A DNA stretch of 35,981 nucleotides, from NCBI RefSeq assembly GCF_029265695.1, contig NZ_JAJUHW010000030.1, positions 1 through 35,981 on the forward strand. The letters are read 5' to 3'. Source of the DNA: Gracilinema caldarium (lineage in GTDB: Bacteria; Spirochaetota; Spirochaetia; Treponematales; Breznakiellaceae). The notes under the pieces were generated by a model, which was not told the DNA's origin, did no database searches, and saw nothing but the letters and a program-made list of their open reading frames with translations. The position numbers and the translations under genes are program-made. This document shows, piece after piece, positions 1 through 7,973 of this stretch (its first letter is position 1; the number at the start of each line of letters is the position of its first letter).

Positions 1-1
1 C

Positions 2-604
2 TCTACCGTTGTAGGTGTTACTGCAGTGGTGCTTTCTTTAATTTTAGGGCTCCCTGCAGCCTATGCGATTGCCCGTTATAAACAGGAAAAATTGGGACTT
101 TTAATTCTTATAGCCCGTCTCATGCCGGGTATCGCACTGCTACTGCCCTGGTATCTTCTTTTTTCACGGCTCATGCTGATAGATACCTATGTTTCGCTCA
201 TTTTAAGCCACATGCTGATAGGTCTTCCTATTGTAGTGTGGATCATGACTAGTTTTTTTGCCTCCGTTCCCTTAGAGATAGAAGAATCCGCCCGGGTAGA
301 TGGTGCGACCCGGCAGCGTACGTTCATGGAAATTGTTTTGCCGGTTTCAACGCCTGGCATTGTTACGTCAACGACGCTGGCGTTTCTTTTTTCGTGGAAT
401 AATTTTATGTTTTCTCAAGTTCTCAGTATGGAAAAAACGAAAACACTGCCTATTGCGGTATACAATTTTGTGTCCTATGCTGAGGTTGATTGGGGGGCCG
501 TTATGGCTGCTACAGTGGTCATTATAGCCCCGGCGATTGTGCTCACCATGTTGTTCCAGAAATATGTAGTCCGGGGCTTAACGATGGGAGCTGTTAAGGG
601 GTAG
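2..604 (+). CDS. Carbohydrate ABC transporter permease, MalG-type (5' truncated by window edge)
   Basis: The reading frame is open from base 2, so the N-terminal part lies outside the window. The visible 200 residues are very hydrophobic, with about four membrane segments. They contain the cytoplasmic EAA loop (residues EESARVDGATRQRTFMEIVLP, here split: EESARVDGA followed by LP about ten residues later) that docks onto the transporter ATPase. The C-terminus, with a hydrophobic helix followed by a VRGLTMGAVKG-like tail, is typical of the MalG half of the CUT1 sugar importers. By family knowledge it forms the inner-membrane channel with a MalF-type partner that should lie just upstream. The substrate cannot be read from this fragment. 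Its stop overlaps the tail of the convergent gene by 11 bases. Confidence 0.9.
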   Translation, partial: STVVGVTAVVLSLILGLPAAYAIARYKQEKLGLLILIARLMPGIALLLPWYLLFSRLMLIDTYVSLILSHMLIGLPIVVWIMTSFFASVPLEIEESARVDGATRQRTFMEIVLPVSTPGIVTSTTLAFLFSWNNFMFSQVLSMEKTKTLPIAVYNFVSYAEVDWGAVMAATVVIIAPAIVLTMLFQKYVVRGLTMGAVKG

Positions 605-1559
605 TTGCAGGAAGGTATGAGGCTTCCATCGCCTTTATCAGATTAAAGACAAGCTCGTTTGCCGGCGTGGCGACTCCGTATTTTTTTCCAAGTTCTACCA
701 CCGTACCGGCAAACATTTCAATTTCCGTTTTCCTGTTTGCAAGAACATCCTGGCACATGGAAGTCAGGTTATCCGGGTGCAGTCCCGCCAGCGTTTTTTC
801 CCAATTTGCAAGGTCCTGCTCGTTCAAGTTAATACCCATAGCCTGGGAAAGGGCTATGACTTCACGCTGCAGGGTTTCCATAACCGCCTTTGCTTCCGCA
901 TTGGTCTGAAAAAGTCGGTACGGAGCCCGCAGTATCGCTGAAGCTTGGTTTACCCCTACATTGATCATAAACTTAAACCAAAGAGAACGGAGCATGTTTT
1001 CTGGTATTTCATAAGGAAGAGCTGCTTTGTCAAAAAAGCGGGCTATCCGTGCAACCCGGGGGCTCAAAGCTGCTTTATTGTTTGTTGCCTCTCCAAAAAA
1101 AATCCTTCCTGTCGAAGCAAAACGGGTTTCGTTGCCGAGGCGGACCGCATCAATACCAAGAATCATAGCATAGGGAGGAAGCTTAACCCCCTCGGGTGCG
1201 CCGGGACCGGCACCGAAATGGGACCCCAGCTGTTCTTCGCTGGAAATACCGTTCATCAATGAAAGGATCGTTGTATTAGGTCCTACATGGGCTTTCATTT
1301 GATGTAAAGCTTCCTCCAGGTGATGATGTTTTACCGCTACAATGATGAGGTCAAACTGGCTGTGGGTAGAAACGGGAGAAACTACCGGAAAATGATAGGT
1401 TTTACCATTAACAATAAAACCATCTCGGCTATACCGCTCAAAACGCTCGCCATCGGCAAGAACGGAAACGGTTCCGGGCAATCTCTCGGTAATGATGGAA
1501 GCAATCGCTGCGCCCACTGCTCCGGACCCGACAATTAACACCTTCTCAATTTCTGTCAT
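594..1559 (-). CDS. panE: 2-dehydropantoate 2-reductase (ketopantoate reductase)
   Basis: This 321-aa protein matches the PanE/ApbA family, which reduces ketopantoate to pantoate with NADPH in the coenzyme A pathway. The N-terminus has the Rossmann motif GSGAVG right after the first beta strand. The middle has the conserved WFKFMINVGVN segment carrying the catalytic lysine and substrate-binding asparagine. The C-terminal helical domain contains SMCQDVLANRKTEIEMFAG, equivalent to the family's S-M-x-D-x-x-x-x-R-x-T-E-I signature. A longer frame opens at 1601, but I place the start at 1559 because AGGAGG (1564-1569) sits just ahead of that ATG and the Rossmann strand begins there. Family members that use other 2-oxo acids exist, so the exact substrate is inferred. 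Confidence 0.85.
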   Translation of the reverse strand: MTEIEKVLIVGSGAVGAAIASIITERLPGTVSVLADGERFERYSRDGFIVNGKTYHFPVVSPVSTHSQFDLIIVAVKHHHLEEALHQMKAHVGPNTTILSLMNGISSEEQLGSHFGAGPGAPEGVKLPPYAMILGIDAVRLGNETRFASTGRIFFGEATNNKAALSPRVARIARFFDKAALPYEIPENMLRSLWFKFMINVGVNQASAILRAPYRLFQTNAEAKAVMETLQREVIALSQAMGINLNEQDLANWEKTLAGLHPDNLTSMCQDVLANRKTEIEMFAGTVVELGKKYGVATPANELVFNLIKAMEASYLPATTP

Positions 1560-1652
1560 AGTTTCCTCCTCGCTTTTATCATTGTCTTTAGTATAAACCA
1601 CTTTTTAAGGTGCCGAAAGGGATGGACAATAGACGGAGTACAGCAAAAACCC

Positions 1653-1664
1653 TATGATATCCAT
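1653..1664 (+). promoter_or_regulatory. Candidate leaderless promoter of the trkH/ktrB gene
   Basis: TATGAT (1653-1658) ends exactly six bases before the ATG at 1665. TAGACG lies 17 bp upstream as a 4/6 match to a -35 box. No Shine-Dalgarno sequence lies at a usable distance. Transcription would start at or next to the A of the ATG. Confidence 0.45.
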
Positions 1665-2999
1665 ATGCGGCCTCTGTTTCGTTCCGACTCATGGTATCTG
1701 GTAGCTTTTTTTCTTGTGCTTATCAGTATCGGCAGCGTGTTGCTTGTCCTGCCTGTTGCTCAGGCTTCGCAGGATAGAACAGTGCGCCCCGTCTCATTTA
1801 TAGATGCTCTTTTTATGGCCACATCGGCGGTCTGTGTTACTGGTCTTGCAACCGTTGATTTAGGGCGTTTTAGTTCCTTCGGGCAAACGGTGATTTTACT
1901 ATTAATTCAATTTGGCGGGCTGGGAATAATCAGTTTTACCTCCCTTTTGCTTATTTTGCCTGGGGGGCGTATTCCGTTTCGGCGGCTTTCCACGATCCGC
2001 AGTTTTTATGTTGATGGAGTTGAGTATGATCCGCGAAAAATTCTTTTAAATATTATTTCTGCCACCCTGTGTATTGAAGCTCTTGGGGCAGTTATATTAT
2101 CGCTCTTATTTAAAAAGGCTGGTGTAGCGGATTATTTGTTTAACGGTATATTTCATGCGGTCTCTGCCTTTTGCAATGCAGGTTTGTCGCCATTTGCGGA
2201 TAGTTTGGAACGTTTTTCTGGGAATGCGGCCATTCTTACCGTTGTTATACTGCTCATTATTTTGGGAGGGCTTGGCTTTATTGTTTTGCAAGATGTATTT
2301 GATGTAATAAAAGGCAAGCATCGGTACCTTAATTATCACAGCCGGGTGGTGCTTTTAATGACGGCTGCGCTGATTGGTATAGGGTTTTTATTTTACTTTT
2401 TTATGGAAAAAAGTGCTGCATTTGCTCGATTATCAATAAATGACAGAATCATGAATGCCCTGTTTCAGGCGGTTACACCACGAACAGCGGGTTTTGATAC
2501 GGTCCCGCAAGCTTTGCTGAGCCAGCCGTCCAAGGTTTTTACAATCATACTTATGTTTATCGGCGCCGCTCCTGGTTCTATCGCGGGGGGTATTAAGATA
2601 ACCACCTTCTTTGTTGTTATCGTTATGATGACCCGGAACCCCGATCCTTTGGGGGATGTGCAAATCGGAAAACACCGTATTTCTTCTTATACCATGAACC
2701 GGGCTACCGTTTATCTTCTTAAGGCTGTTAGTTTACTTCTAATAAGCGCCCTCTTGCTCAGCCTCATTGAAGGGCCCCGAGGGGTGGCTTTTGATGAAAT
2801 AGTGTTCGAAGTAGTATCTGCCTTTGGAACGGTTGGTCTCAGTCTGGGTTTGACCCCCCATTTAAGCATAGCCGGTAAATTGGTGATTATCGGGATTATG
2901 TTTGCAGGACGGGTAGGCCTTATAGCCCTTTCGTTCTCGGTAGTTCGCCTTAAAAAATATGAAATAACCTATCCGGAAGGACAGGTTTTATTGGGGTAG
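1665..2999 (+). CDS. ktrB: Potassium uptake transporter, TrkH/KtrB family membrane subunit
   Basis: The 444-aa protein is strongly hydrophobic and has the four-repeat (MPM) architecture of the TrkH/KtrB superfamily. Each pore loop brings one glycine-containing selectivity-filter element, seen as SAVCVTGLAT, SAFCNAGLSP, VTPRTAGFDT and SAFGTVGLSL. Length and gene order (followed by an RCK-domain protein) fit KtrB rather than the longer E. coli TrkH. It would import potassium, probably coupled to sodium, in the inner membrane. The next gene, encoding its regulatory partner, starts three bases after the stop. The start at 1665 is the only suitable ATG; an ATG at 1654 is in another frame. Confidence 0.9.
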   Translation: MRPLFRSDSWYLVAFFLVLISIGSVLLVLPVAQASQDRTVRPVSFIDALFMATSAVCVTGLATVDLGRFSSFGQTVILLLIQFGGLGIISFTSLLLILPGGRIPFRRLSTIRSFYVDGVEYDPRKILLNIISATLCIEALGAVILSLLFKKAGVADYLFNGIFHAVSAFCNAGLSPFADSLERFSGNAAILTVVILLIILGGLGFIVLQDVFDVIKGKHRYLNYHSRVVLLMTAALIGIGFLFYFFMEKSAAFARLSINDRIMNALFQAVTPRTAGFDTVPQALLSQPSKVFTIILMFIGAAPGSIAGGIKITTFFVVIVMMTRNPDPLGDVQIGKHRISSYTMNRATVYLLKAVSLLLISALLLSLIEGPRGVAFDEIVFEVVSAFGTVGLSLGLTPHLSIAGKLVIIGIMFAGRVGLIALSFSVVRLKKYEITYPEGQVLLG

Positions 3000-3002
3000 A
3001 CC

Positions 3003-3719
3003 ATGAAACAGATTGCAATTTTAGGGGTTAGTTATTTTGGTTCCGCAGTTCTGGAGGAGCTGCTTGAAATGGATGTGGATATTCTTGTGATCGATAAGGA
3101 TCGGGAAGTGCTGGACCGGTATCGGGATGCGGTATCCGCTGCGATCGGTATGGATGTCATTAATTGGGATGCACTTGAAAAAACGCTGCCCAAAACCATG
3201 GATGCGGTTATTATTGATATGGGTAAAAATATAGAGTCATCCATACTGGCTGCAAGCTACTGCAGGAAATTGGGCATTAAAACCATTATTGCAAAAGCTG
3301 AAACAGAGGCCCATGGTGAGATACTCGGAATTGTAGGGGCCACCAAGGTGGTTTTTCCGAACCGGGAAGCTGCGAAGCGCATCGTACCGCAGATTGTTTC
3401 TAACTTAGTATTGAACTATCTTCCAGTCGGAGGAAACTTGGTAATTGCAGAAGTAGAAATACCTGAATCTTTTGTCGGAAAAACTGTACTGGAATTGGAT
3501 CTTCGCAAAAAATATGGGCTTAACCTTATTTCTGTTCGATCTGAACAGGAAGAGTACCGGCTTTTTTCGCCCGATTACCGGTTCGAAGCCCATGACATCG
3601 CCTTGGTTTCCGGTACAGAGGCCGATATAGACTCCTTTGCAGGACGGCTAGAAAAAGAAGGCAGTTCAAAGACGTTTATGGAATCAATTAAGCAGCTTTT
3701 TAGTAAAACCAAAGCATAA
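3003..3719 (+). CDS. ktrA: Potassium channel/transporter regulatory subunit, KtrA/TrkA RCK protein
   Basis: A 238-aa protein with an N-terminal RCK Rossmann domain (residues 1-130) and a C-terminal TrkA_C domain (about 140-225, with a VGKTVLELDLRKKYG segment). KtrA forms an octameric ring under KtrB and gates it in response to bound ATP/ADP or NAD(H). The nucleotide loop reads GVSYFG where KtrA proteins usually have GxGxFG, so the second glycine is a serine; the acidic residue at the end of strand 2 (VIDKD) is kept. It sits three bases after the ktrB stop, and its own TAA overlaps the next ATG by one base, so the three genes are probably one operon. Confidence 0.88.
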   Translation: MKQIAILGVSYFGSAVLEELLEMDVDILVIDKDREVLDRYRDAVSAAIGMDVINWDALEKTLPKTMDAVIIDMGKNIESSILAASYCRKLGIKTIIAKAETEAHGEILGIVGATKVVFPNREAAKRIVPQIVSNLVLNYLPVGGNLVIAEVEIPESFVGKTVLELDLRKKYGLNLISVRSEQEEYRLFSPDYRFEAHDIALVSGTEADIDSFAGRLEKEGSSKTFMESIKQLFSKTKA

Positions 3720-4417
3720 TGGTCTTTTTGTCTGAGCTTTCTGATTATGACAATGTCATCGATAGTCTTATCGATTCAGGATACAAAGAAGAATTTTGTG
3801 TTGCCGATTCATTCGAAGTTCCTGTAATCAGGTCCCTTATGGAAGCGGGATTTTTGGTTATGTCCTTTCAAAACGGAGAAGCACTCTTGCTGCCAAAATT
3901 GCATTGGGAACGGAGCGTACTTTTTTTTAAGGATCTGCACATTCCGAAATCTCTGAAATCCCGTCTTCATACCTATACCCTTAAGCTTTTTGACAGCCTA
4001 CAGCCCATCATTGAGGCCTGTATAGATGCCCATGGAGATGAATGGCTTACTGAGCCCCTGGTAAAAGCTTTAATTAAACTAGACCCAAGGTTGCATTCGG
4101 ATCAGAATGATATACCGCAGCGTGCTTTTTGTTCAGCCTTTGGTTTATACAAGAATAACAAGCTTGTTGCAGGAGAATTTGGGGTTTTCTGCGGCGGAGT
4201 ATATACGAGCTACTCAGGTTTTTACTGGGAAAGTAACGCCGGTACGATCCAAATGGTACTTACCGCCCGATTCCTAGAAGCAAGCGGATTTGCCTTTTGG
4301 GATCTCGGTATGCCTATGGACTACAAGAGCAGGCTTGGTGCAGTATCATTAGCCCGGCCGCATTTTATTAAGCTTTTTCGAGAGGCTCGTTTAGTTCGGC
4401 CGCTGCTTTCGGTGTAA
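3719..4417 (+). CDS. Divergent leucyl/phenylalanyl-tRNA-protein transferase-like (Aat-like) protein
   Basis: The 232-aa protein resembles Aat, which transfers Leu or Phe from tRNA to N-terminal Arg/Lys of proteins to mark them for ClpS/ClpAP. The match is clearest from residue 135 on: GEFGVFCGGVYTSYSGFYWES corresponds in order to the family G-G-L-Y-G-V...G-E-S block, and WDLGMPMDYKSRLGA to the D-x-Q...SLGA block. The N-terminal half follows the Aat layout weakly (SVLFFKDLHIPKSLKSR), but the WWSP motif is absent and the catalytic Gln of the D-x-Q motif is Gly here. It could be an active variant or a repurposed acyltransferase of the same GNAT-like fold. It is translationally coupled to ktrA (TAATG), and its last 50 bp overlap the convergent gene. 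Confidence 0.6.
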   Translation: MVFLSELSDYDNVIDSLIDSGYKEEFCVADSFEVPVIRSLMEAGFLVMSFQNGEALLLPKLHWERSVLFFKDLHIPKSLKSRLHTYTLKLFDSLQPIIEACIDAHGDEWLTEPLVKALIKLDPRLHSDQNDIPQRAFCSAFGLYKNNKLVAGEFGVFCGGVYTSYSGFYWESNAGTIQMVLTARFLEASGFAFWDLGMPMDYKSRLGAVSLARPHFIKLFREARLVRPLLSV

Positions 4418-5744
4418 GTGATTTATACTGTTCGAGCTCCTGTTTGCATTTCATATACTCGGCATTTAATTTTACGGTTCGTGCATTGAGCCTGGTGAGT
4501 CGCTGGGCTAAGAGCCGGGCGAGGAAGATACCATAATGGGGGTTCCTTTTAATCAGGTCAACAAAATCTTGTTTGGAAACCTTTATACAGGTACCCCCAT
4601 CCTTGGCGACCACCGTAGCGGTCCTCTGGTTGGACAGTAAGAAGGACATTTCACCAATAAACATATCGTCAGGAGTCAGATACGAAACACACCGATTGCC
4701 TGAAAAAACCAGATACCGACCAGATACTATGTAATACAAATAGTCCGAGGTATCCCCTTCCCGGACCACAATTTCTTTTGCCTTAAAATGGATTTCTTCT
4801 TGGTCGCTAAAAATTCGGGGAACCATATTGCTTGAGTCCTTCTGATGGAGGATAGAAAAACTCACCTCGTTTCCCTTGTCGTTGTAGCTTAGGTCCTGCA
4901 CATATACGCCAGCCATTCGGATTCCCATGCCATGGAGTCCGATGGTTGGTTTAGATTGAAGCCTGCTTCTCCAGTCAAAGCCGTCACCTTCGTCGGTGAT
5001 AGCAAAGGTTGATTTATCTGGACTTATGGTGTAGGAAAGCCTGACTTTTTTTGCAGCGATGGCAGGATCCTTGTTTTTTTCTCGGATAAGGTCCATAGCA
5101 TTCCTGCCCTGTTCAAGCCAAGCGGTCTTTTCTTCAAAACTGATTTTGCAGTTTCCGTGTTCTATGGCGTTTACCAGGAGTTCCTGAAGTGCCACATGCA
5201 GTTTCTCCCGATCATCCCGGCTCACCAGGTTTGCATTGTACAGATAGTTGGTAACAAGGTTTGTATAAACCACGATATCCAGTGGATCGTTGTCGATAAT
5301 AAAGGTTCCGGAGATGGTTCGTAAGAGATGCTGCTGCATGCCCCTTTGGAATAAAAACTGTTTATTATGGGTTAAAATCCGTAAAAGCCGACCGCAATTG
5401 GCTTTGAATTCGCTTTGATGAATAATAGCCAACACATTTGAGTCATGAAGATGCTCGGCCAGTTCCTTATCGCTTTCAGAATTATGAATAACAATGAGAC
5501 CGCCGTAATGGAGCCAGGGGTCATCTTTAATTGCCTCTAAAATGGCGATGGATGTTTCCTTGCAGGGACCTTCTTCGCAATAATCCAGGATTTTCATTTC
5601 AGGAAGCTCATATTTTAAATATTCCAATACTGGTTCAAGGCCTGAAAGGAAGACAGGTTGCAAGGTATTGTTCAATGGATATGATGCGGTTTGGATCAAT
5701 TCTATTAGTTCAAGATTCGTTGTGATAACAGGAACTCGAAACAT
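4368..5744 (-). CDS. Regulatory protein: receiver-like region, RsbW-type HATPase and cyclic-nucleotide-binding domain
   Basis: A 458-aa soluble protein. Residues about 1-125 look like a response-regulator-type alpha/beta domain (strands at KILDYCEE and GGLIVIHNS) without a clear phosphoacceptor set. Residues about 150-300 form a GHKL ATPase with N box QELLVNAIEHGN (187-198), G1 box DEGDGFDW (251-258) and G2-like GLHGMGIRMA, as in RsbW/SpoIIAB anti-sigma kinases. Residues about 310-415 are a cyclic-nucleotide-binding fold with the GEMSFLL...RTATVVA phosphate-binding cassette. The last 40 residues are predicted coiled coil. No HisKA dimerisation/phosphoacceptor domain is seen. A plausible role is ligand-controlled partner switching; the partner is unknown. 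AAGGGG precedes the ATG. The 3' end overlaps the Aat-like gene by 50 bp. Confidence 0.75.
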   Translation of the reverse strand: MFRVPVITTNLELIELIQTASYPLNNTLQPVFLSGLEPVLEYLKYELPEMKILDYCEEGPCKETSIAILEAIKDDPWLHYGGLIVIHNSESDKELAEHLHDSNVLAIIHQSEFKANCGRLLRILTHNKQFLFQRGMQQHLLRTISGTFIIDNDPLDIVVYTNLVTNYLYNANLVSRDDREKLHVALQELLVNAIEHGNCKISFEEKTAWLEQGRNAMDLIREKNKDPAIAAKKVRLSYTISPDKSTFAITDEGDGFDWRSRLQSKPTIGLHGMGIRMAGVYVQDLSYNDKGNEVSFSILHQKDSSNMVPRIFSDQEEIHFKAKEIVVREGDTSDYLYYIVSGRYLVFSGNRCVSYLTPDDMFIGEMSFLLSNQRTATVVAKDGGTCIKVSKQDFVDLIKRNPHYGIFLARLLAQRLTRLNARTVKLNAEYMKCKQELEQYKSLTPKAAAELNEPLEKA

Positions 5745-5797
5745 TCTCGGAACCCCTTTTAATTACACTTAAAATATGCACCATTATTCGCTAAATA

Positions 5798-5812
5798 TGG
5801 TATTATTGCAGT
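5798..5812 (+). promoter_or_regulatory. Candidate leaderless promoter of glgX (extended -10)
   Basis: TGG directly precedes TATTAT (5801-5806), giving an extended -10 element, and the hexamer ends six bases before the ATG at 5813. There is no purine-rich Shine-Dalgarno sequence between hexamer and start codon. Confidence 0.45.
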
Positions 5813-7966
5813 ATGATTCAATCTAAATATACCATAGAAAGTGGTAAACCCCTACCCCTAGGAACAGGAATAACCGGTACGGGGGTGAACTTTTCCCTTT
5901 TTTCTCGACATGCCACCGCGGTAACCTTAGTACTTTTTGATTCCCCCGATGCGATAGACCCTATGGAGCAAATCATTTTGGATCCCCATAAGAATAGGAC
6001 CGGGGATCTTTGGCATTGCCATGTAAAAGGCCTTGAACCAGGAGCTTTTTATTTATACCGGGTTGACGGGCCATACTTACCAGAAAAGGGGTTCCGATTT
6101 AATCCAAATAAGCTGCTTTTGGATCCTTATGCAAAGGCGCTAACTGACTTATCCGGCTGGGATCTGACAAAATCCATGGGGTATAACCCCAATATGCCCG
6201 ACGGAGACCTTTCTTTTTCCTATGAAGACGATGCGCCCTATCAGCCTAAGTGTATTGTAATCGATGATGAATTTAACTGGGAGGGGGATAAGCCTATCAA
6301 TTATCCGCTCCGTTTTAGTGTGCTTTATGAAACCCATGTTAAGGGCCTTACCATGCATCCGAGTGCAGGTGTAGACCATCCGGGAACTTACCGGGGGGTA
6401 ATTGAAAAAATACCGCATCTCAAGGAATTGGGTATTACCAGTCTGGAACTGATGCCGATCCAGGAATTTAATGAACAGGAAATTCCCCGTATAAACCCAA
6501 GAACCGGCGAAGCTTTAAAAAATTATTGGGGTTATTCTACTGTTGCATTCTTTGCGCCTAAAGGATCCTATGCTGCTGATAGGACTCCGGGGGCGCAGGT
6601 GAGGGAATTTAAAGAAATGGTGAAGGCCCTGCACCGAGCGGGGATCGAAGTCATTCTGGATATTGTTTTTAACCATACAGCGGAGGGCAATGAATTAGGG
6701 CCGACCTTCTCGTTCCGTGGCATAGATAATACGATTTATTATATGCTTGATGAAAACAAACGGTATTATAAAAATTATTCAGGCTGCGGAAATACTTTGA
6801 ACTGCAATCACCCCGTGGTCCGTACGTTTATTTTAGATTGCCTGCGTTATTGGGTCATAGAAATGCATGTGGACGGGTTCCGTTTTGATCTTGGTTCTAT
6901 ACTGGGGCGGGATCAGCAAGGCCGTCTTATGGAAAATCCCCCCATGCTGGAGCGGATTGCCGAAGATCCGGTACTCCGGAACACCAAGATAATCGCCGAA
7001 GCCTGGGATGCAGGCGGCGCTTACCAGGTTGGCTGGTTTCCCGGTGGGCGCTGGGCTGAATGGAATGACCGTTACCGGGATGATGTGCGCAAGTTCTGGC
7101 GGGGAGATGCCTTTGAAGCCCGCCATTTTGCAACCCGGCTCTCGGGGAGTTCCGATTTATACCTTCGGGATGGCAGGAAACCCTTTCATTCTATCAATTT
7201 TATAACAAGTCATGATGGGTTTACCTTACGGGATCTGGTCTCTTACTCGGAAAAACATAACGAGGAAAACGGGGAAGAAAACCGGGATGGTCATGGGGCT
7301 AACTTTAGCAGCAATTATGGTTTTGAAGGACCGACCACAAACCCTGCGATAGAAACCATACGATTTAGACAAATGCGCAATTTTATTTGTACTCTTATGA
7401 TTTCCCTGGGAACACCCATGCTGCTCGGGGGAGATGAGATGGGTAGAACCCAGCGAGGAAACAACAATGCGTATTGCCAGGATAACGAAATTTCATGGTA
7501 CGACTGGACCTTGCTCAATACCAACCGCGATTTCTTCCGCTTTGTACAGGAAATGCTGGCCTTTAGGAAACGGCACCCAGCCTTTTTACGGCCTGAATTT
7601 TTTACCGGTAAAGACGGAAGCTACAATGCAACACCGGATATCACCTGGTATGACGAACAGGGTAACAGTCCTGACTGGGCAAAGATTGATAAGCGGCTTG
7701 CTTATCGCCTGGATGGTAGCAAGGCCGACACCTTTGCAGACCGGGATGACAATGATTTTTACATTATGTTTAATTCCTGTAAGGAAGGCTGTCTGTTCAA
7801 AATTGCTGAGGCTCCCGTTGGGAAAAAATGGTTCCGGGTTGTGGACACAAGCCTCCCTTCTCCGGAAGACATTGTAAGTCCCGGATTGGAACAGGCTATT
7901 GCTTCCCAGAAAGAATATTATGTGAATGACAGGACGACGGTCATTCTCATGTCAAAGTGGATTTAA
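5813..7966 (+). CDS. glgX: Glycogen debranching enzyme GlgX (GH13 isoamylase type)
   Basis: A 717-aa protein of normal length for GlgX/isoamylase. An N-terminal carbohydrate-binding module (CBM48-like, residues 10-110, PLGTGITGTGVNFSLFS) is followed by the GH13 barrel. Region I is DIVFNH (283-288). The nucleophile is Asp359 in GFRFDLGS, the acid/base Glu396 in IIAEAWD, and the third carboxylate Asp468 in ITSHDG. The enzyme hydrolyses alpha-1,6 branches in limit dextrins during glycogen breakdown in the cytoplasm. No other glycogen gene is in the window; it appears monocistronic, ending seven bases before the convergent kinase gene. The ATG has no Shine-Dalgarno site, consistent with a leaderless transcript. 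Confidence 0.93.
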   Translation: MIQSKYTIESGKPLPLGTGITGTGVNFSLFSRHATAVTLVLFDSPDAIDPMEQIILDPHKNRTGDLWHCHVKGLEPGAFYLYRVDGPYLPEKGFRFNPNKLLLDPYAKALTDLSGWDLTKSMGYNPNMPDGDLSFSYEDDAPYQPKCIVIDDEFNWEGDKPINYPLRFSVLYETHVKGLTMHPSAGVDHPGTYRGVIEKIPHLKELGITSLELMPIQEFNEQEIPRINPRTGEALKNYWGYSTVAFFAPKGSYAADRTPGAQVREFKEMVKALHRAGIEVILDIVFNHTAEGNELGPTFSFRGIDNTIYYMLDENKRYYKNYSGCGNTLNCNHPVVRTFILDCLRYWVIEMHVDGFRFDLGSILGRDQQGRLMENPPMLERIAEDPVLRNTKIIAEAWDAGGAYQVGWFPGGRWAEWNDRYRDDVRKFWRGDAFEARHFATRLSGSSDLYLRDGRKPFHSINFITSHDGFTLRDLVSYSEKHNEENGEENRDGHGANFSSNYGFEGPTTNPAIETIRFRQMRNFICTLMISLGTPMLLGGDEMGRTQRGNNNAYCQDNEISWYDWTLLNTNRDFFRFVQEMLAFRKRHPAFLRPEFFTGKDGSYNATPDITWYDEQGNSPDWAKIDKRLAYRLDGSKADTFADRDDNDFYIMFNSCKEGCLFKIAEAPVGKKWFRVVDTSLPSPEDIVSPGLEQAIASQKEYYVNDRTTVILMSKWI

Positions 7967-7973
7967 CGCCGAT

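Noticed and set aside
1560-1601. N-terminal extension of ketopantoate reductase (MVYTKDNDK...).
   Set aside because: The extension includes the AGGAGG site of the internal ATG, and the Rossmann strand begins just after that ATG.
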